This document shows, piece by piece, positions 25,414-33,799 of a stretch of DNA of 64,000 bases; positions within the stretch are counted from its first letter, which is position 1; every line of letters starts with the position of its first letter. Made by a program: the position numbers and the translations under genes. This stretch comes from Paracoccaceae bacterium (GTDB lineage: Bacteria; Pseudomonadota; Alphaproteobacteria; Rhodobacterales; Rhodobacteraceae), in contig REBU01000041.1 in the NCBI GenBank assembly GCA_007692585.1, forward strand, positions 1 to 64,000, read 5' to 3'. The notes beneath the pieces were generated by a model. That model did not search any database and was not told the origin of the DNA. It worked only from the letters and a program-made list of their open reading frames with translations.

Positions 25414-26247
25414 ATGCAAACCCTGTCTGTCAACAAACGTGCGGCGATCCTGTCGGTTCTGCTGCTGATCTTCGCGCTGGGGGCCTGGGAAGTCTCGGTC
25501 ACCCGGCAGGAGGTCGGCGTAGCGCTGACCGAATACGAGATCCTGATGGGTCTGGGCCAGCCCCGCGCGGCGGTCCCGCCGCCCAGCGATGTGATGATCC
25601 GCGCCTGGGAACAGCTGAGCGATCCCTTCTACGACAACGGACCCAACGACAAGGGCATCGGCATTCAGCTGGCCTATTCGATCCAGCGCGTGCTCACAGG
25701 GTTCTTGCTGGCCGCCGCCATGGCGATTCCGTTGGGCTTTCTGATCGGCATGTCGCCTGTCGCATACAAGGCACTGAACCCGTTCATACAGGTGCTGCGC
25801 CCGATTTCGCCGCTGGCCTGGATGCCGCTTGCGCTGTTCATCATTCAGGACAGTCAGGCGAGTGCGATTTTCGTGATCTTCATCTGTTCGGTCTGGCCGA
25901 TGCTTCTGAACACGGCCTTTGGTGTGGCAGGGGTGCGGGCCGATTGGGTCAATGTGGCGCGCACGCATGAGCTGGGCAGTCTGCGCACCGCGCTGACCGT
26001 GATCCTGCCTGCCGCCGCGCCCACGATCCTGACGGGGATGCGGATTTCCATCGGGATTGCGTGGCTGGTGATCGTGGCCGCCGAGATGCTCGTGGGCGGC
26101 ACCGGGATTGGCTATTACGTCTGGAACGAGTGGAACAACCTCGATCTGACCTCGGTCATTTTCTCGATCCTGATGATCGGCCTTGTGGGCATGGTGCTGG
26201 ATGCGATCTTCGCCAGCCTGCAGCGCGCCGTCACCTATGCCGAATGA
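25414..26247 (+). CDS. Cyanate/nitrate-type ABC transporter permease
   Basis: A 277-residue NtrB/CynB-like inner-membrane permease with about six helices. The cytoplasmic EAA-type loop ('EAA--G') is 'VARTHELGSLRTALTVILPAAAPTILTGM'. Start is 3 bp after the binding-protein stop, so it is in the same operon and likely translationally coupled. Forms the translocation pore for the binding protein upstream. Confidence 0.92.
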   Translation: MQTLSVNKRAAILSVLLLIFALGAWEVSVTRQEVGVALTEYEILMGLGQPRAAVPPPSDVMIRAWEQLSDPFYDNGPNDKGIGIQLAYSIQRVLTGFLLAAAMAIPLGFLIGMSPVAYKALNPFIQVLRPISPLAWMPLALFIIQDSQASAIFVIFICSVWPMLLNTAFGVAGVRADWVNVARTHELGSLRTALTVILPAAAPTILTGMRISIGIAWLVIVAAEMLVGGTGIGYYVWNEWNNLDLTSVIFSILMIGLVGMVLDAIFASLQRAVTYAE

Positions 26248-26260
26248 AAAGGAAGCTTCC

Positions 26261-27199
26261 ATGTCCAAACCTTTCCTGAGCGTCGAGCGGCTGACCCAGA
26301 GCTTTCCTGACGGGGCGGGCGGCACGCTGACGGTCTTCGAGAATGCCAGTTTCGGGATTGAGAAGGGCGAGTTCGTCTGCATTCTGGGCCATTCGGGCTG
26401 TGGCAAATCCACGATCATGAATGTGCTCGCGGGGCTTGCCGAGCCCACATCCGGTGTCGTCAAGATGGACGGGATGGGGGTTTCCGGTCCCAGTCTGGAC
26501 CGGGGGGTGGTGTTTCAGAACTATTCGCTGCTGCCCTGGCTGAGTGCGCTGAAAAACGTCACTTTCGGCGTCAAGGCGCGCTACCGCGACTGGTCGCGCG
26601 ACAAGGTGGTGGACCATGCCACGCGCTATCTGGCCATGGTCGGGCTGGAAGGCGATGTGATCCATCGTAAGCCCAGCCAGCTGTCGGGCGGCATGCGCCA
26701 GCGTGTCTCCATCGCGCGGGCTTTTGCCAATCAGCCGAAACTTCTGCTGCTCGATGAACCTTTCGGCGCGCTCGATGCGCTGACACGCGGCACGATTCAG
26801 GAGGAGCTTTTGCGCGTCTGGAGCAAGACCGAGCAGACCGTCTTCATGATCACCCATGACATTGACGAAGCGATCTTGCTGGCCGACAGGATTTTGCTGA
26901 TGACCAACGGGCCCTTCGCGCGGATCGCGGAATCGGTCGAGATCACCATCCCGCGCCCGCGTGTGCGCACCGAGATCGTGGAGCACCCCAATTACTACGC
27001 CATCCGCAACCATCTGGTGCAGTTTCTGGGCAAGCGCTCGAAGGAACTGGCCGGGCGCGCCTCGGATGGGGCCAGCCAGAGCCCGGCGCCTGTGCGCATC
27101 GATCTGACCGCCCCGGCGGAAAACCCCGAACCTGGCCCCCAAACCGGCCCCGAATCTGGCCGTGAACCGCGCGCCCATCTCAAGGCCGTGCATGGCTGA
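26261..27199 (+). CDS. Cyanate/nitrate-type ABC transporter ATP-binding protein
   Basis: A 312-residue ATPase. Walker A 'GHSGCGKSTIMN', signature 'LSGGMRQRVSIARAF', Walker B 'LLLLDEPFGALD' and the switch His in 'FMITHDIDEAI' are intact. A C-terminal extension after residue 260 is Pro/Glu-rich and low complexity ('NPEPGPQTGPESG'). The ATG at 26261 follows 'AAGGAAG'; the track's 26183 start overlaps the permease. NrtD/CynD-like. Its stop abuts the leader of the cyanase gene. Confidence 0.92.
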   Translation: MSKPFLSVERLTQSFPDGAGGTLTVFENASFGIEKGEFVCILGHSGCGKSTIMNVLAGLAEPTSGVVKMDGMGVSGPSLDRGVVFQNYSLLPWLSALKNVTFGVKARYRDWSRDKVVDHATRYLAMVGLEGDVIHRKPSQLSGGMRQRVSIARAFANQPKLLLLDEPFGALDALTRGTIQEELLRVWSKTEQTVFMITHDIDEAILLADRILLMTNGPFARIAESVEITIPRPRVRTEIVEHPNYYAIRNHLVQFLGKRSKELAGRASDGASQSPAPVRIDLTAPAENPEPGPQTGPESGREPRAHLKAVHG

Positions 27200-27229
27200 G
27201 TGATGACAATTTCAAGGAAGGAGACCAAG

Positions 27230-27700
27230 ATGAAAGACCTGATGCAAGATGCAGAGATGCTGACCAAGGAGGATGTCACGGCGCTAATTCTCGCCGCAAA
27301 GAAGCGCCGCGGCCTGAAATGGGAGGAGATCGCCGCCGCTATCGAGCTGTCGCCGGTTTTCACGCATTCGGCGGCGATGGGCATGAATTCCATGCCCGCC
27401 GACAAGGCGGCGGCGCTGGTGGCGTTCCTCGATCTGCCCCCGGAAGCTGCGGAAGTGCTGCAGGACTATCCCACCAAGATCTGGGAACAGGCCGTGCCGA
27501 CGGACCCCTGTATCTACCGGCTTTATGAAATCGTAGGCGTTTACGGGCCGACGATGAAGGCGATCATTCAGGAAGAATTCGGCGACGGGATCATGTCGGC
27601 GATTGATTTCGACATGATCATCAGCCGTGTGCCCCATCCCAAGGGCGACCGGGTGAAGGTCGAGATGACGGGCAAATTCCTGAAATACAACGACTGGTAA
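27230..27700 (+). CDS. cynS: Cyanate hydratase (cyanase)
   Basis: A 156-residue cyanase converting cyanate and bicarbonate to ammonia and CO2 via carbamate. The HTH-like N-terminal part 'GLKWEEIAAAIELSPVFTHSA' and the catalytic segment 'YRLYEIVGVYGPTMKAIIQEEFGDGIMSAIDF' carry the Arg, Glu and Ser of the active site. The second half of the DNA-binding-like region differs from E. coli ('SAAMGMNSMP' for 'TAALLGQMTLP'). The start is the ATG at 27230 after 'AAGGAGA'; the track's 27200 lacks one. Last gene of the operon, ended by a strong terminator. Confidence 0.95.
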   Translation: MKDLMQDAEMLTKEDVTALILAAKKRRGLKWEEIAAAIELSPVFTHSAAMGMNSMPADKAAALVAFLDLPPEAAEVLQDYPTKIWEQAVPTDPCIYRLYEIVGVYGPTMKAIIQEEFGDGIMSAIDFDMIISRVPHPKGDRVKVEMTGKFLKYNDW

Positions 27701-27713
27701 GCTGCAACGAAGG

Positions 27714-27750
27714 ACGCCCCCCTGCCACCCGTGGCGGCAGGGGGGCGTTT
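27714..27750 (+). terminator. Rho-independent terminator after cynS
   Basis: A 13-bp perfect stem ('ACGCCCCCCTGCC'/'GGCAGGGGGGCGT') with a 9-nt loop, followed by 'TTTGGTC'. It lies 14 bp after the cynS stop and 3 bp before the end of the convergent hydrolase gene, so it may serve both directions. Confidence 0.85.
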
Positions 27751-27752
27751 GG

Positions 27753-28778
27753 TCACTTCAGGCCCAGATGTCTGCGCGTGGCCGCCAGAACCTGCGCATG
27801 GATTGCTGCGCGCTCTGCGCCTTCGGGGTCCGTGCAGACAGGATCATCATTTTCTTTCTCAAGGATCATCGCGCCCTGGGGTGTGCAGAGCGGCAGGACC
27901 GAGAAATGCGCGGCGTGCGCGATCTCCAGCAGCTCCGCACCCGGCAGAAGCCCGGTCAGATGGCTGCCCGCAGACGAGATGTCGGTGGCGTCCAGTCGAT
28001 CCGCGCCGGTGCCAAGCTGGATCAGCAGCGTGGGACCGCTGAGCGCCGTCACGTCCTTCGGTCCAAGCCCGTAGGTCAGGCCCGGATCGATGGCGACCAC
28101 GCGGCGGATGCGGGGGTCTGCGTGCACCCCGTCCCATAAGGCCGCATCGATCTGGCGCAGATCGGCGCCAGCGCGGGCGAGATCGGCGCAATGCCGGGTC
28201 GGCCTGTCATCGCAATGCGCGATATAGCCCGCCAGATTGCCGCGCAACCCGCCAAGGCTCAGCGCCGTCCAGCCGCCATAGGAAAACCCCAGCGCCGCGA
28301 TGCGCGCCGTGTCGATCGCGGGGCCGATGGCAGGGTCGGCCAGCAGATGATCGAGCGCCAGCGTCAGATCTTGTGCGCGGGTCCAATGCGCAAGCCCCGC
28401 CTGCATGTCGAAATCAAAGACTGTGCTGTTGGGGTGATTGACGGCCAGCACCACGGCCCCGGCCCGGGCCAAACCTGTGGCCAGCCAGCCCAGCGCGCGC
28501 GCATGACCGCCCAGCCCATGCGACATGAGGATCAGCGCAAAGCGCCCTTCGGCCAGCATGGCGTCCGGCGCGACCAGATTGGGCAGGAACACGGCATTGC
28601 CGCCAGAGGGGACCGGGGCGCTGTCTTCGGCCGCCGGATACCAAAGCGCATACTCCATGGTGCGGGCGTGATGGGGGGCGTCGATCCGGCCCTCGCGATA
28701 GCCTGCAATCTGCGCCCAAAGACTGGCGGGAAGCAACGCGGCCGCAAGGGCAAGCGGGATAAGGCGGGCAAATGTCAT
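27753..28778 (-). CDS. Secreted dienelactone-hydrolase/acetylhydrolase-like alpha/beta hydrolase
   Basis: A 341-residue protein with a signal peptide ('LALAAALLPASLWA'). The nucleophile elbow is 'ALGFSYGGWTAL' (Ser), the oxyanion region 'FALILMSHGLGGHARAL' and a C-terminal 'EIAHAAHFSVLP' supplies a His. The N-terminal 'GYREGRIDAPHHARTMEYALWYP' resembles platelet-activating-factor-acetylhydrolase-like or PET-degrading-family proteins. Substrate unknown. The ORF track start (29069) is far upstream; the ATG at 28778 begins the signal peptide. Divergent from the AraC-type regulator, which may control it. Confidence 0.85.
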   Translation of the reverse strand: MTFARLIPLALAAALLPASLWAQIAGYREGRIDAPHHARTMEYALWYPAAEDSAPVPSGGNAVFLPNLVAPDAMLAEGRFALILMSHGLGGHARALGWLATGLARAGAVVLAVNHPNSTVFDFDMQAGLAHWTRAQDLTLALDHLLADPAIGPAIDTARIAALGFSYGGWTALSLGGLRGNLAGYIAHCDDRPTRHCADLARAGADLRQIDAALWDGVHADPRIRRVVAIDPGLTYGLGPKDVTALSGPTLLIQLGTGADRLDATDISSAGSHLTGLLPGAELLEIAHAAHFSVLPLCTPQGAMILEKENDDPVCTDPEGAERAAIHAQVLAATRRHLGLK

Positions 28779-28898
28779 GGTCGATCTCTGCTGATGTCTG
28801 GATGCGCCGGATTTGCGCAGAAATGGCACGGGCTGGCGTCCTCGATCCGGTTCCGGCTTGAGCAAAACCGGTTTCAGCACTATGCACGTTGGCCCGAC

Positions 28899-28912
28899 CT
28901 GATCGGGATCAG
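28899..28912. promoter_or_regulatory. Palindrome upstream of the AraC-type gene
   Basis: 'CTGATCGGGATCAG' is an inverted repeat with 6-bp arms and a 2-nt centre, 21 bp upstream of the regulator start in the divergent gap. It may be a regulator site, but such short palindromes arise by chance in this GC-rich DNA. Confidence 0.35.
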
Positions 28913-28932
28913 CACGATTGTCGCGAGCCCAT

Positions 28933-29925
28933 ATGATCACGCTCCCCCTGCCGCTGGTGTCCAGTCTGATCCTTGTCTTTCTGCTGCTGCGCCTGCTGGT
29001 GCGCGGGGGCGGGGTGGCATGGGTTGCGACCCTGCTCGGGGGGCTGGCGCTGCAGGGGGTGGTGATCACGCTGGCCCAGCATCACGGGATTGCCGCCGCG
29101 CGCTGGGTGCAGCCGGTCAGCGCGCTGGCGCTGCCGGTGCTGGCGTGGCTCGCGTGGAAGGTCGATGGGTTGGGTCTGCGGCTGTCCGCGCGCGACGCGC
29201 TGCATCTGGCAGGGCCCGCGCTGGGGCTGGTGCTGCGCTGGGGCGATGGCTGGCTGCTGGAAGCGCTGGTGCCGCTGAGTTTCGCCGGCTACGCGCTGGC
29301 GCTGGCCGTGTCGTTGCAGCGCACCGGCCCTGACCTGCCGCGCGGGCGGCTGGGGCAGGGGGATGTCCCGCGACTGGTCTGGGCGGGGGTGGCGGTGGCG
29401 CTGGGGCTTTCGGCGCTCAGCGATCTGGGCATTGCTGTGGCGATTGCGCGGGGCCATGCCGCCTATGTGCCGCTGATCGTGGATCTGGCGACTTCGGCCT
29501 TGCTCTTTGGCACGGGGCTTCTGGCGCTGGGGGTCGCGCAGGTGACCGCGCGCGCGGCAGAGCCGGACATCGCCCCGCCTGCGCCCAGCGAGGATGATCA
29601 CGCGCTTTTCGCCCGGCTTGAGGCGCTGATGCAGGCCCGACGCGCATGGCGCGACCCGGATCTGACGCTGGCGCAGCTGGCGCGCAGGCTGTCCGTGCCT
29701 GCCAAACGGCTCTCGGTGGCGGTCAATCTGGTCACTGGCGACAATATCTCGCGCTATGTCAACGCCCGGCGCGTGGCTGCGGCCTGCGCCGCGCTGGGCG
29801 CGGGGATGACGGTGACCGAGGCGATGCTGGAGGCGGGGTTCATCACCAAGTCCAATTTCAACCGCGAGTTTCGTCGTGTCACGGGCCAGACCCCGACCGC
29901 GTGGCAAAAGCAGCGCCGGGGCTGA
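28933..29925 (+). CDS. Membrane-bound AraC-family transcriptional regulator
   Basis: A 330-residue protein with an N-terminal half of about seven hydrophobic helices and a C-terminal AraC HTH domain ('DLTLAQLARRLSVPAKRLSVAVNLV' and 'MTVTEAMLEAGFITKSNFNREFRRVTGQTPTAW'). The second half is a standard AraC pair of HTHs with the usual terminal motif. The membrane part suggests direct sensing of a lipid, envelope or membrane state. The ATG at 28933 is chosen over the TTG at 28918. It faces away from the secreted hydrolase gene. Confidence 0.85.
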   Translation: MITLPLPLVSSLILVFLLLRLLVRGGGVAWVATLLGGLALQGVVITLAQHHGIAAARWVQPVSALALPVLAWLAWKVDGLGLRLSARDALHLAGPALGLVLRWGDGWLLEALVPLSFAGYALALAVSLQRTGPDLPRGRLGQGDVPRLVWAGVAVALGLSALSDLGIAVAIARGHAAYVPLIVDLATSALLFGTGLLALGVAQVTARAAEPDIAPPAPSEDDHALFARLEALMQARRAWRDPDLTLAQLARRLSVPAKRLSVAVNLVTGDNISRYVNARRVAAACAALGAGMTVTEAMLEAGFITKSNFNREFRRVTGQTPTAWQKQRRG

Positions 29926-29936
29926 TCCGCCGCGCC

Positions 29937-31229
29937 TCAGAACTGCGTGCGCAACAGGCTCCAGGCCCCGTCGTGCAGGCGCTGCAAGGCCGGGCGATCT
30001 TGCCATTCCTGCAAGCTGACCTGCCGCGACTGCGCCAGATCCTGCGCGAAGATCGCGATCTTGGCGGCGGCGAATTCCGCGTCGAAGACATTCAGGTTGG
30101 CTTCATCATTCAGCCGGAAAGAACGCTCGTCGAAATTGGTCGAGCCGATGGAGGCGAAGCTTTCGTCCACGATCAGCAGTTTCGCATGCATGAAGGTGGG
30201 CTGATATTCATGGATGCGCACGCCCGCTTCCAGCAGCGGCCCCCAGAGATGGCGCGAGGCGCGGCGCACGATTTCCTTGCTCATATGGGGGCCGGGCACG
30301 ATGATGTCGATCTCGACACCGCGCGCGCGGGCATCGCGCAGCTGTTCGACGGCGACATGGTCGGGCACGAAATACGGTGTGGTGATCCGGATATGGCTCT
30401 GCGCCGAGGCGATGGTGGTCATCAGCATCAGATGGATGTAATTGCGGCTGCCGGTCGCGCTGAGCACCAGTTGTGTCGTCAGATCGCCCGTGGGCGCAAG
30501 CGGCGGGAAGAACGCATCGCCCTGCAGCATTTCGCCGGTATCTTCCACCCAGTTGGAGGCAAAACCGCCCTGCATCGCCGCGACCACTGGTCCGGTCACG
30601 CGGTAATGCGTCTCGCGCCATTCGTCGGGGTTGCGCGCGCGGCCCCGCCATTCATCGCCGATCCCAACACCCCCGATAAAGCCCACGCGTCCATCGATGA
30701 CCAGAAACTTGCGATGGGTGCGGTTGTTGATCCGGTCCAGCGTGTACCAGCGCAAGGGGCGGAAGCGGGTGACATGCACGCCCCCGGCTTCCATCGCGTC
30801 GATCAGGTCGAAATCCATCGCGTTGGAGCCTGCCCAGTCCAAGAGCACGCGCACCTCGACCCCGGCCCGCGCGCGTTCGATCAGCGCTTCGGCAAAGTTC
30901 TGCGCAATGGCGCCGGACCAGTAGATATAGGTCTCGAAATTGATGCTGGTTTCGGCCTGGGCAATGGCGTCGAGCATGGCGGGGAAAATCTCGTCACCGT
31001 TTTGCAGGATCTCGATGGCGTTGCCTGCGCTCAGGTTCGAGCCGAACAGCCCTGCCAGACTGCGCTGGAATTCCGGGCTGGTGGGGGTCATCGCACTTGT
31101 CACAGGGCCGCGCAGCTCGCGCCGGTCGGGCACAAGGTTCAGGCCCGCAATCACGGCGGCGAGTGTCAGCGCCAGCACAGTGACGCCAATCCTGATGCGC
31201 GTGCGATGGGCGTGGAGCCAGTCACGCAT
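29937..31229 (-). CDS. Phospholipase D-family (cardiolipin synthase-like) protein
   Basis: A 430-residue PLD-superfamily membrane protein. One N-terminal helix (about 12-35). Two HKD motifs: 'HRKFLVIDGRVGFIGG' and 'HAKLLIVDESFASIGSTNFDERSF'. Both His-Lys-Asp triads are intact. Spacing and the lone N-terminal helix fit bacterial cardiolipin synthases of the short class, but a phosphodiesterase role is possible. It overlaps the upstream FAD-protein gene by 8 bp and ends a four-gene operon. Confidence 0.87.
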   Translation of the reverse strand: MRDWLHAHRTRIRIGVTVLALTLAAVIAGLNLVPDRRELRGPVTSAMTPTSPEFQRSLAGLFGSNLSAGNAIEILQNGDEIFPAMLDAIAQAETSINFETYIYWSGAIAQNFAEALIERARAGVEVRVLLDWAGSNAMDFDLIDAMEAGGVHVTRFRPLRWYTLDRINNRTHRKFLVIDGRVGFIGGVGIGDEWRGRARNPDEWRETHYRVTGPVVAAMQGGFASNWVEDTGEMLQGDAFFPPLAPTGDLTTQLVLSATGSRNYIHLMLMTTIASAQSHIRITTPYFVPDHVAVEQLRDARARGVEIDIIVPGPHMSKEIVRRASRHLWGPLLEAGVRIHEYQPTFMHAKLLIVDESFASIGSTNFDERSFRLNDEANLNVFDAEFAAAKIAIFAQDLAQSRQVSLQEWQDRPALQRLHDGAWSLLRTQF

Positions 31230-32844
31230 GCTGGTTTTCCGCGGCAGGGCGCGGCTGTGCAGGGGGCAGGGCAAGGCGTTCGGCCCATGCGCGGGTCATG
31301 GCACCATAGCAGTCGAGCAGCGAATCCGCCGCGATGCTGCGCCCTTCGGTCATCCGTCCCAGCACGGTCAGGCCGGGTGCCGCGCATCCTGTGGCATCGA
31401 CGTCAATGCCGCCTGTGGCAGGGGCTTCGCGCAAGCCCCCCTCGCGCAGGAGCGCGGTGATCAGCGGGTCATCGATCCGGTCAAGCCGGGGCGGCGGCAG
31501 CACTGCGTCAATCATCACTGTGGCCTGCGTGTCACGGTCAAGCGCCCAGCCTTGCGCCGTGAGCCTGATCGCCGGGTCATCGGCCAGTGTCAGCTGCACC
31601 AGCCCGTCCTGCACCAGTGCCAACAGCAATCGAGCAGAGCCGAGCGGCGGGCCATAGGTCAGCCGTTTCAGCCCGCGATCAAAGGCCAGAACTGCGGCCC
31701 GCGTGTCCGGGCGGCTGTCGGCGGTCAGAAAACTGCGGCGCAAGGCCGGTTGCAGGCTGCGCCAGATCTGCCCGATGCAATAGCCGACCCCCGCCGGGCG
31801 ACAGCCTGCCGCCATCTCGATCCCCTCGCGCAGGATATCGCGGGGGGTGCGTCCGGCATCCTGCGCACCGGGGCTGTCGCGCTCGATGCGCAGCCAGTCG
31901 GTGGGGGCGGCCCCGCTGATGCGTCGGGCGGGGGCTTCGAGCGCCTGCGCGATGTCATCCATGGCCGCGTCCGGGTCCAGCGTCAGGGCGCGCGCGATGG
32001 CCGCGTGCAGCTGCGCCGTCTCGGCGTCGCGCAGCGCGAAGCGGGGCTGCAGCGTCCGGGCGGGTTTGGGCAGGGGCGGCACCCCATCGAGCGAGAAGGG
32101 CAGGATGCGCGCGGGTTCGCGGCCAGACCGCAGGTAGCGCCCGCCGGCCATTTGCCCGCCCTGACCCAGTGTCAACAGCGCCACCACATCGAGCGCGGCC
32201 AGCCCCAGCCCGCGCAGCGCGACGGTCTTGCCCGCCCAGCCCCGCGCCTTGCGTTGCAGCGCGTGACCGGGATAGGCCGTGGCCATGAGCGCGCCGCATG
32301 CCGCCGCTTGCGCGCGCCAGCTGGCCCATGTCGGATCCGCCCGCGTGACCGGCTGGCCCATGGTCAGAACCAGTTCGTCATAGGGGCCGTATGCACCAGC
32401 ATGTGTCTCGATCCACCAGCCTGCCGCATCGCGCGTGGCATTGGTGGCGATCTGGCGGTGATGGCGGATCGCGCCGGGATGGGCCTGTTGCAGCGCGGTG
32501 AAGCGCGCTTGCAGATACTGGCCCATACGTCTGCGGGGCGGGTAATCCTCGGCTGTCGGGCCGGGCGCGCTGGTCTGTGCGATCCAGTCGCTGAAGCTGA
32601 TGCGTTCGGGGAAGGGCAGCGTTACCTCTTCGGCGCGCAGATTGAGCAGGCAATGCGGACTTTCCTCGGGCGCGTAATTCGGCCCTGCCGCCGGGGTGGC
32701 GGAGGGGTCGAAGATGGTGATCCGGCAGGACGGCATCTGGTCCAGCGCCATTTCGGCGGCGGCCAGCCCGCGCGGGCCGCAGCCGATGAGTGCAATCCGC
32801 AGGGGATGCGCGCGGCGCGCGGGCAGGGGGCGGGCGTGCATCAT
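31222..32844 (-). CDS. FAD/NAD(P)-binding flavoprotein (COG4529)
   Basis: About 540 residues. The N-terminal Rossmann motif 'RIALIGCGPRGLAAAEMAL' is followed by 'TIFDPSATPAAGPNYAPEE' and 'LNLRAEEVTLPFPERISF', typical of COG4529 (HpnW-like, FAD_NAD_binding). A second 'VALRGLGLAALDVVALL' motif binds a dinucleotide. The role is not known; relatives occur near lipid and iron genes. I start it at the ATG at 32844, whose ATGA overlaps the stop of the CDF gene; the track uses 32853. Confidence 0.82.
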   Translation of the reverse strand: MMHARPLPARRAHPLRIALIGCGPRGLAAAEMALDQMPSCRITIFDPSATPAAGPNYAPEESPHCLLNLRAEEVTLPFPERISFSDWIAQTSAPGPTAEDYPPRRRMGQYLQARFTALQQAHPGAIRHHRQIATNATRDAAGWWIETHAGAYGPYDELVLTMGQPVTRADPTWASWRAQAAACGALMATAYPGHALQRKARGWAGKTVALRGLGLAALDVVALLTLGQGGQMAGGRYLRSGREPARILPFSLDGVPPLPKPARTLQPRFALRDAETAQLHAAIARALTLDPDAAMDDIAQALEAPARRISGAAPTDWLRIERDSPGAQDAGRTPRDILREGIEMAAGCRPAGVGYCIGQIWRSLQPALRRSFLTADSRPDTRAAVLAFDRGLKRLTYGPPLGSARLLLALVQDGLVQLTLADDPAIRLTAQGWALDRDTQATVMIDAVLPPPRLDRIDDPLITALLREGGLREAPATGGIDVDATGCAAPGLTVLGRMTEGRSIAADSLLDCYGAMTRAWAERLALPPAQPRPAAENQHA

Positions 32845-33773
32845 GCGCTCCATTTCGGATCAGCGGTGAAGGTCACCGACAGCCAGCGATCAGGCCCGGC
32901 ATTGCCCAGCGCCGCGCTGACCTCGTCGCGGATCGCGTCCCAGTCCGAGAGCGGGCGGGCTGGCGCGTCGGGGGCGGCGATGAAATACATCTCGATCTGC
33001 TCGGCCCGGCCGACCCGCGCGACATAGCTTTGATGCGACTGGAACCCGTGCTTTGCCGTGATCTGGCGGGCCACGGCGTCGACGCGCGCCCGCAGGTCGC
33101 CGGGGGTCACAAGCAGCATGTCGGACAGCGCGCGGCGTGTGATGGCGGCGGGCACAGGGATCAGCACCAGACAGATCAGCGCCAGGATCGCCGGGTCGAT
33201 ATAGGGCAGCAGCCATGCAGAAGGCGTGTCGGCGATCACGGCGGCCAGCGCGAAGGCCACAACCAGCGCGGCGCTGAGCGCGCCTGCAGACAGCCAGCCC
33301 TGCGCGTCAAGCTTGACAAAGGCCGAATTCAGATGCCGGTTGGCGCGGTAGCCCAGCGCGCCCATCGCAAAGCAGATCACCATCGCCGCGCCCGCATAGT
33401 AAAGCGCCAGATCGAAGGCCAGAAGCCGCCCGCCGCCAAGCAGCGATTCAATGGCGTTGATCAGCCCGTAAGCGGCCACGGCCATCAGCAGCACGCCGTT
33501 GAGCGCCAGAACCATGGGCTCCAGATGCCAGAAGCCGAAATTGAACCGCGCCTCCAGCCGCTGGCCGCGCGCAGTTGCGAGCGCGTAGGATTTCATCAGC
33601 CCCAGCACCAGCAGCGACACGGCGCTCATGGCCGCATCGACGAGCGAGAAGGCCCCGTCAAAGACAATCGCCCGCGAGCCTGTCCACAGCCCCATGCTCA
33701 CCCCGAGCGCCGCCACGATCAGCGTGGCCGCAATCGAGAGCTTGAGCAGCGTTTCTTCCCTGAGATCGCTCAT
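32841..33773 (-). CDS. Cation diffusion facilitator family transporter (COG3965-like)
   Basis: A 310-residue CDF-fold membrane protein with six helices and a C-terminal cytoplasmic domain. 'FDGAFSLVDAAMSAVSLL' corresponds to the transmembrane metal-site helix but with Phe for the usual His, and 'LDAQGWLSAGALS' lacks the second His/Asp pair, as in the COG3965 subgroup. Metal export is therefore uncertain. 26 bp downstream of the PQQ dehydrogenase stop, second in the operon. ATG at 33773 chosen; track starts at 33788. Confidence 0.82.
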   Translation of the reverse strand: MSDLREETLLKLSIAATLIVAALGVSMGLWTGSRAIVFDGAFSLVDAAMSAVSLLVLGLMKSYALATARGQRLEARFNFGFWHLEPMVLALNGVLLMAVAAYGLINAIESLLGGGRLLAFDLALYYAGAAMVICFAMGALGYRANRHLNSAFVKLDAQGWLSAGALSAALVVAFALAAVIADTPSAWLLPYIDPAILALICLVLIPVPAAITRRALSDMLLVTPGDLRARVDAVARQITAKHGFQSHQSYVARVGRAEQIEMYFIAAPDAPARPLSDWDAIRDEVSAALGNAGPDRWLSVTFTADPKWSA

Positions 33774-33799
33774 CCGTGCACCTGTCATCCCATCGCGCG

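Noticed and set aside
23992-26463. 823-residue minus-strand ORF across the cyanate ABC genes
   Set aside because: Antisense shadow rich in His, Gln, Asp and Arg; the plus-strand genes have conserved domains.
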